64,000 nucleotides of DNA. Source: Doris montereyensis (lineage: Eukaryota > Mollusca > Gastropoda > Nudibranchia > Dorididae). Below, piece after piece: positions 57,901 to 64,000 of this stretch. Where the stretch lies: positions 1 through 64,000 of the forward strand of contig JAXRKP010001480.1 of assembly GCA_037039925.1 (NCBI GenBank), in the 5' to 3' direction. The position numbers and the translations under genes are program-made. The notes below the pieces were generated by a model. That model was given only the letters and a program-made list of their open reading frames with translations, was not told the origin of the DNA and searched no databases. The stretch's first letter is position 1, and the number at the start of each line of letters is the position of its first letter.

Positions 57901-60900
57901 TCTACTGTATTCCCTACTGTCTAAGGTTCAGGTTTCACTGCCATAGAGGAGGGTAGGACAATAAACTGTGTTGTATACTGCCATTTTGGTTTTTGTTGAC
58001 AATTCTTGTTTACCTATAAATGCCTTTCCTAGATGGTTATATATTGTCATTGCCTTTTGGATTCTCTGGCTGATTCCTTCTCTTAGTTTTCCTTTTGAGT
58101 TAATCATTACTCATAGGTAATTGTAGCTTTGAACTTGTTCTAAATTCTCCTGCCCAATTTAAGATTTTGTGTTTTATCTTCCCTAGTTACTAGCATTGTT
58201 TTGGTTTTCTTTGCATTTACTTTCATTCCTCTTGTATTTAATTCATTAATCATCATGTTGGTATTCGACAGAAAGTCCCTTTCTGATTTTCCAAACAGAA
58301 CTAAATCATCAGCAAATGAAAGCATTGCTACATTTACTGGTTTGAGCTTCCACATACCTACATTCATTTTCTTCATTTTTGAGGATGCCTTTGCGACGGA
58401 ATCCATAAATGTGATGATCAAAAGAGGACTTACGATACAACCCTGTCTTACTCCTATATCTACATCAAATTGTTCAGATACATTTCCAGCTACTCTCACT
58501 GCACATGTTGGTTGAATGTAAAAACTTTTAATGGCTTCTTTTAAATCTTGTTTTCCATTATATTTTTTTAAGGAATGCCATAGTGTGTCCCTCCTCACAG
58601 TGTCAAATGCCTTTTCTAAGTCAATAAACTATAGGTGCAGGTCAATGTTTCTCTCAAGGAATTTTTCTATTTGTCTAATTGTAAATATGCGGTCGTGTAC
58701 ACTTCTTCCTGGTCTAAATCCACTATGATGTTCTTCAATCGGATCCTCTACTCTTTTCCTTAGTCTCATTTCCAGTATCCTGGCATGCATTGTTGCTGGT
58801 AGTGATGTCCCTCTATAGTTTGAGCATTCGTAGTTTATCCTTTCTTGTGTATTGGTACTACCGTTCCCTTATTCCAGTTGTCTGGCACCTGTTTGAACTT
58901 CCGTGCTTGTTGGCATTTGCATAATTTGTCTGTCTCTCTCCCTTAGTTTTTAATAATTTCTGGATAAACTTGATCTGCTCCTGGGGCCTTTCCTTATTTC
59001 GCTTTTCTTATAGCTGTTTGGAGTTCTTCCATTGAGATATCTACATCTGCAGCTGTCTCAATCTAGATTACTTGTTACTCTTACTAATTGATCTGTATTC
59101 CTTGTTTCATATGTTTTGGAGGGATTATGTAATTGTTGAAAATACTTTCTCCACCTTTCCATGATTTGGCTGTCTCCTTTCATTATTACTTTGGCGTTCT
59201 TAACTTGTCGTATTGGTCATGCATTGGTCTTTCTCATGCTCTTCATTGCTCCCCAGAACAGCTTTCGATTTCCTTGATAGCTTTCTCCTTGATAGCTTTC
59301 TTGAAGTCTTTGTCCAAACTCTTTCCACTGTTTCTGTTTTGCTTTCCTAACTTCCACTTTGGCGATAGTTTTTTTACTCACGTAATCTATCCTATCCTCT
59401 AGTCTCTTTGTTTGCAAGTATTTCTTCCAGGCATCCTTCTTTTCTTTGATCTTAGTCTTGACATTCTCAGTTCACCATACTGTTGTTTTCATATCTTCTT
59501 TAATTTATTTCCTACCACAGACCTCTTCAGTACAACTGAGGAGTGTTTATAAATACATTTGCCATTTTTCTTCTATTGTGCTATCCTTTCACTGATAACA
59601 TCCTTTTATCCTAGATTGGTATATCTGTTTTACTGTTGGTTTATTTAGTTCTTCTTATTTTGAGTTTAGTAGCTTTCTTCTCTTTCCTTTTCTGTTTGTT
59701 TCCTTTAGTTAATAATCTCATTTTGGCTATCACTAGGTGATGATCACTAATATTTTCAGCTCCTCTGTTTACTCTTGCATCCATTTTAGTGTAAAAAAGG
59801 AGCTGTTAACTATTATGTAGTTTATGATTGACTTTTCACATCTGTCTTTACTCTTGTATATTTGTGGATATCTTTATGAGGAAAAATGTGTACTTTTTTT
59901 AATCGGTTTGGTTTTGGATAAGCAGGGGATTGGCCCACTGCACCCTAGGTAGATGTTGGGGCTGCCACCTTGAGGCCCCTTACCAGGCCTTGTTACTTTG
60001 TCAGGGTTAACTCCTTTAGCCTTTGGTTGCTCAAAACCAGCCCACAAGGCAGCAGGTTGTTATTTTCTGTCAGGGTTAAGTCCCTTAGCCTTTAGTCAAC
60101 CAAGACCCACCTGCAAAGCAGCAGGAGTCTCATGGAGGCGGGACCACCTGATCCTCGTACACGTGCTTACCTGTCCACTGCTCAGTATATCTGTTTTACT
60201 ATTGGTTTATTTACTTCCTCTATTTTGAGTTTAGTAGCTTTCTTTCTTTCCTTTTCTGTTAGTGTTCTTCAGTCAGTATTCTCAGTTTGGCTATCTTGAG
60301 GTGAAGATCACTAAATATTTCAGCTTCTCTGTTTACTCTTGGATCCATTGTAGTGTAAAAAAGGAAGCTGCTAATTATTATGTAGTCTATGATTGACTTT
60401 TCACATCTGTCTTCATTTACTCTTGTATATTTGTGGATATCTTTATGAGGAAATAATGTGTTGGCTATTTTCATGTTATTCTTTAGGCAAAAATCTATTA
60501 GTCTCTCTCTGTTTGGAGAAGTTGTCTCTCCTTCTTTACCTATTACTCCTCCTGATGTGTCTACATTGTTGCCTACTCTAGCGTTTTAAATCTCGTAAAA
60601 CCATTAGTTCCTGTTTGGGTTTGAGATTCTTTGTAGTTATTTGTAAATTTCTTTCAAAGATATCTTTTTCTTCTTTGGTGGCATCTTCGTTTAGTCCATA
60701 AGCTATTAATTTAATTTCTCTTCTTTTTGGTTTAATATTTATCTGTAATAACGTTGGGCTTATAAATTTCCAACTTTCTAGTAGCTTTTCATGCCTTTTA
60801 TGCATTTGGAGGCCTACTCCTTCTCTAGCTTTATCTTTGATATCTATTCCTGAGAAGATTAAAGCAGGATTTGGTCCTACATTTTCTATTTCTTGTCGTT

Positions 60901-63896
60901 TCTATGTTTCTGTAATGGCCAAAATGTCTACTTTGAATTTTTCCATTTCTTCAGCTAATTCAAACTCTTTTTCATTTATTGGCCTTATATTCCATGTTCC
61001 AAAAATCCATGTTCTTTTCCAGAGTCGTCTTCGAAAGTTCAAGTCGAATATATCGTATTTCTTTCTTTGAATTAGTTTGGTTTTGGATAAGCAGGGATTA
61101 GCCCACTGTACCCTAGGTGCATGGTGGGGTTGCCACATAAAGGTCCCCTACCGGGCCTTGTTATTTTCTGTCACTGTCAGGGTTAACTCCTTAGCCTTTG
61201 GTTAACCAAGACCGGCCTGCCAGGCAGCAGGTTGTTTTCTGTTAGGTTAAGTTCCTTAGCCTTTGGTCAACCAAGAACCCCTTGTAAGGCAGCAGGAGAC
61301 TCATAGAGGGTGGGACAGCCTAAGCCCCGTACATGTGCTTACCTGTCCACTGCCTGGATCCTTGTCTCATGGCTGGTAAAAGTTTTGGTTTGAAACAAGG
61401 GAAGTTTATTTTATATGGGAAAGAAATTGAATTGTAACATTTCATGGCATAGTTCTAAAATTTATTAGAAAGATTTATGGTGAAAATCTCAAACTGTGTA
61501 AGTCAAGAACTTGGTCAAACACTTCATATTGCCTTAAAACCATGAGAGCTGAATTCAGGTCATAAATGGATATATATATAGATCTATGTGTATATTCAAT
61601 GAATGGTTAATCATTTACATCAGTGAATCACACAATTATGTGATGTCTCAGGAAAAAATAAAATTGTCCTCATAATCCTAATTTTTCTTTATTTACACAC
61701 AGTTTATAACTTTTATGTTCGATATTGCTCTTTCAATGATACTCATTTTCTGGTCCTAACAGGAAGGCCTTGTTAACTTATTCTCAGATTTTGGAGTTGT
61801 TCTGAAAGCTGAATTGAAATCATCGAATAGACCAGATAAAAGGCACACATTTGGGTATGTGATTTTTTTCATTGGTCGGTTTTTTCTTGTTTGTTATTTG
61901 CTATGTGTTTTTATTTTGGCAGGAAATATGTAAACAGGTAAAAATTGAGTAATTGACAAAATACAGTAATATGGGGATATAATTCTTTACTCTTAGAACT
62001 TGGAGTTGGGTATTTGTTTTTTTGTGTTTTATTTTTTTTCAGAGAAATAAATCTAATATTATAATACTGTTGGTGGGAACAAAAGAAAAGCGAAACATGA
62101 TATTATCAAGGTTTAACTTTTATTAATAGAGACTGCATTAGCGGCTTTCATAATTCATTAGTAGATTAAATTATTTAGAAAAACTCATTGCAGGTTTGTA
62201 ACAATGGCTGATCCTGCAAGAGCTGCACAGGCCATTAGTATGCTTAATGGCCGCAAACTTCCTTTCGGTACTTGGCCATTGAAGGTTAAACCAGCCATTA
62301 CCGGTGAAGAGAAAGAGAGGCGGAAAATGAACAAGCAGGTATTTACTTAATCTTGTAGCTTAACACTTTGGTTGCCAACTTCAACTTATGTCAAAAATTT
62401 CTTGTGGAGCTCTGGTCGCCATGTTTGACTTAAAGTCAAATTCATAATATGATCCAAAAAGCATGGGACAATACCAGAGATCTGCAATGGACTCTGCACG
62501 ATGAAGTGACCCAGTTACTCAATCTACAATCAACAATGGATATTATTTGTCGTGATCTCTAATCAGATGAAGATTTTAGTGCATAAGATGATGATTCTAA
62601 ATAAAACCAAATTTGATGGCGATAGTGACAATGAAGTTATTGTGCCTCTACTGACTGACCCTGCCTTGAAAAAGGAGGTGTGGCAAGGGCGGGGTTGATG
62701 CCAATGAAACTCTGGCTTCAGGATGGGATTGGAATTACCTAGAAAAGTCAGAAATATGTTATCCATGTGAGTAGCTGTTAGATTTTTGCAGAATACAGAG
62801 CAGTGAATAATGAATAATATAGATCTAGATCCTGTTGATAGGTCTGAACCAGTGATGTTTTTCAAAGGGCTTTTCCCTCCTTTTGTGATAATCACTACCC
62901 AAAAGTGTTGTTGTTTTGTGTTTCGTAACCTGTGTGTTCATGGAAGATATCATGAAAATTGATATAATTACAGTTTCAACTGGGGTTATCTAAATAACAT
63001 TATCATAAACAAAACAGCCTTAAAAAATGTCAATGAGGGTTCAATCAAAATCGATTTTTTAAAGAAATATCGAAATCTGTATATTCATGAGAAAATCCAA
63101 CATAGCTGTCATGATTGCATGAGGTCCTGGAGGTGATATTCCTTACTATAAGTACTGTAAGATGGATTAAAAAAAATAATTTTCTTTTGAATTTTCCATA
63201 TGTGCAAATTAAAGGAAAAGTATTATGAAAGAGTAAAAGTATCATTGTCTTCTAGTCGCCATGGTAACACCACATTCCTTGTTTTCATGACACGATTTTC
63301 ATAAATTTCATTTCAAATAGATTTTCCTATTTGTCAATGGATTTGGCTGAAACTTGGCAAATCAAATGAACTATTCAATCCCAAATCTGACTTCACATAG
63401 TGGGGATAAAGTTTTCCGTTTTTGCAAATTAAATAAAAAAACAACTTTTATTTACAGTATAGAGTGATATTTAAAATCGCTATTGGGTGAAGTTTTGTAT
63501 TTCCACTAGGAACTAAAATACCAAGTCAGTTTGACTGAACCATAAAAAAAAACTAGTAGGCTAATAACTATTAAAAAAAAACGTTTTGACCCTTTTCCGT
63601 AAGATTGGATTGGCAGACTTCAAATGATATTCTGCAGTGCTTAAACTTTATTGTCAAATTAAAACACCAAAATGATTGTTTACCATGAGAAATATAGCAA
63701 AAGAATTCTGCACATAAAAGTGTTTTGTCACTTTAGTGAATGCATATGTTTACTCAAATAATGGCTGTTAGATGTAGGATTAAATTTAATGGTTTTTAAA
63801 AAAACTCTTCTTCCCTTCCATTTCTTCCTCTTTCTTTCACGTTTATAGATTGAAAGAGATATTTTGGGGCCATATGCAGACAGAGATATGTACAGT
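54799..63896 (+). CDS. RRM-domain RNA-binding protein, 5' part of gene (five exons, continues past the window)
   Basis: The five exons (54799-54903, 55163-55217, 61763-61854, 62194-62338, 63849-63896) have GT-AG borders and matching phases, giving 143 uninterrupted codons from the ATG at 54815. After a Tyr/Asn/Asp-rich leader of about 38 residues comes one RNA-recognition motif: RNP2-like HIFVDNFP, then [19 protein letters not shown]1-like KRHTFGFVTM, and [16 protein letters not shown] with WPLKVKPA. A charged [11 protein letters not shown] tail follows. It should bind single-stranded RNA; the target is unknown. I cannot name the orthologue; an RRM-plus-other-domain protein is possible because the C-terminal part is outside. 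A TTCAG acceptor 16 bases before the ATG shows an upstream exon, not located. Confidence 0.82.
55012..55169. repeat. 79-bp tandem duplication carrying a 3' splice site
   Basis: Copy 1 (55012-55090) and copy 2 (55091-55169) differ at few positions. Both contain CCCAGTTTGATT(C/T)TTTCCTC followed by AGAAATAGGA. Copy 2 supplies the real acceptor of the next RRM exon; copy 1 leaves an identical decoy upstream. Confidence 0.9.
55163..55217 (+). CDS. RRM protein exon 2 (RNP2 strand)
   Basis: Acceptor TCCTCAG|AAATAGG, donor GAG|GTAACT, phase 2 to phase 0. It reads [18 protein letters not shown], the first beta strand of the RRM with RNP2-like IFVDNF. Confidence 0.86.
55535..56045 (+). repeat. Dispersed repeat C, copy 2
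   Basis: It aligns in order with 50085-50545: CTTTATTGATCC, AAGGAAATTATACTTG, TTTCCGTTTGAAA, TCTCTCAGTGCAAGATTTTA. It lies in the long RRM-gene intron. Confidence 0.65.
56046..57650. other. RRM-gene intron 2, anonymous part
   Basis: A stretch of less AT-rich sequence (56390-56830) is open for 68 and 84 codons in two overlapping frames, and a GC-richer patch with CpGs lies near 57160-57220. Neither resembles a known protein to me; they may be pieces of an unrecognised repeat. Confidence 0.35.
57651..60185 (-). mobile_element. LINE copy A (reverse transcriptase part, internally deleted)
   Basis: Read on the minus strand, a 5'-UTR-like section (60185 to about 59900) jumps straight into the middle of the endonuclease region. 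Next come a linker ([26 protein letters not shown]) and the reverse transcriptase: [27 protein letters not shown] and the catalytic [11 protein letters not shown]. The C-terminal GRPRRKW signature ends at 57651. A 15-bp in-frame duplication (ESYQG twice) lies at about 59275-59305. Many stops and shifts; inactive. It sits in intron 2 of the RRM gene, opposite in orientation. Confidence 0.85.
60186..61375 (-). mobile_element. LINE copy B (5' UTR and endonuclease part)
   Basis: The 5' UTR (61375-61065) contains two subrepeats of about 75 bp around AACCAAAGGCTAAGGAGTTA. The apurinic endonuclease-like N-terminus follows: [31 protein letters not shown], then [16 protein letters not shown], and [12 protein letters not shown] near 60440. 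It stops at 60186, exactly where the 5' end of copy A begins, so the two are head to tail in one orientation. Broken by stops. Confidence 0.82.
61763..61854 (+). CDS. RRM protein exon 3
   Basis: Acceptor CTAACAG|GAAGGC, donor TTTGG|GTATGT, phase 0 to phase 2. [18 protein letters not shown] is helix 1 and strand 2 of the RRM, followed by RPDKRHTFG, the start of RNP1. Confidence 0.9.
62194..62338 (+). CDS. RRM protein exon 4
   Basis: Acceptor TTGCAG|GTTTGT, donor CAG|GTATTT, phase 2 to phase 0. It completes RNP1 (GFVTM), then [31 protein letters not shown] and the basic [11 protein letters not shown] helix. Confidence 0.92.
63849..63896 (+). CDS. RRM protein exon 5
   Basis: Acceptor TTTATAG|ATTGAA, donor AGT|GTAAGT, 16 codons: [16 protein letters not shown]. 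The reading frame stays open and further exons must lie beyond the window. Confidence 0.82.
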
Positions 63897-64000
63897 GTAA
63901 GTATTGTGCATTTTCTTCTAAGGACTGTATTATTTTTTTTGAGAACATGTCTTTGCTTGTAACTTTGCACAAATTAACAATTTATTCAACCATGAGATCA

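Overview
The window is eukaryotic nuclear DNA. Its genes are split by GT-AG introns, it is AT-rich, and it is crowded with microsatellites, tRNA-derived SINEs, LINE fragments and a piggyBac-like DNA transposon. The SINE type, the abundant (GA)n and AGATCT-type repeats and the protein similarities suggest a marine invertebrate, most likely a mollusc (perhaps a gastropod). This is inference; no species-level marker was seen.

Two protein-coding genes are supported. The first is a complete CCDC186 (CCCP-1) orthologue on the minus strand, 39005 down to the stop at 6298. I resolved 18 coding exons from splice sites, matching phases and similarity to the human protein. It is a long coiled-coil trans-Golgi/endosomal protein of dense-core-vesicle maturation, here with an acidic, Ser-rich N-terminal half. 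Its exons carry seven single-base indels, mostly in short homopolymers. Correcting them gives one open frame of 1251 codons with every exon phase consistent, so consensus errors are more likely than a dead gene. The second gene, on the plus strand from 54799 past the window end, encodes a protein with one RNA-recognition motif. Five exons are visible, all in frame.

Layout: 1-6297 is (GTA)n, a SINE, a short tandem repeat and otherwise anonymous sequence that may hold the CCDC186 3' UTR. 6298-39005 is CCDC186. Its last two introns contain about 5.5 kb of almost pure pyrimidine sequence (7022-12560) and a purine tract (12794-13250), which flank exon 17 on opposite sides and are complementary in the transcript. 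Another intron hosts a 4.5-kb piggyBac-like element (29621-34163) with terminal inverted repeats and a broken, apparently intron-containing transposase. 39-54 kb is intergenic: SINEs, a three-hairpin cluster (43.7 kb), AGATCT-rich patches, a 1.4-kb foldback with hammerhead-like motifs in both arms (45670-47094), a decayed RNase H-bearing LINE (48.7-49.8 kb) and a LINE 3' fragment (51.9-52.3 kb). 54.8-63.9 kb is the RRM gene; its 6.5-kb second intron holds two head-to-tail partial copies of the same LINE family.

The two genes show no evident functional link. The more unusual items are the exon 17 architecture, the foldback/hammerhead-like element, the piggyBac element with an ATAT rather than TTAA duplication, and a 79-bp tandem duplication that copies a 3' splice site of the RRM gene.
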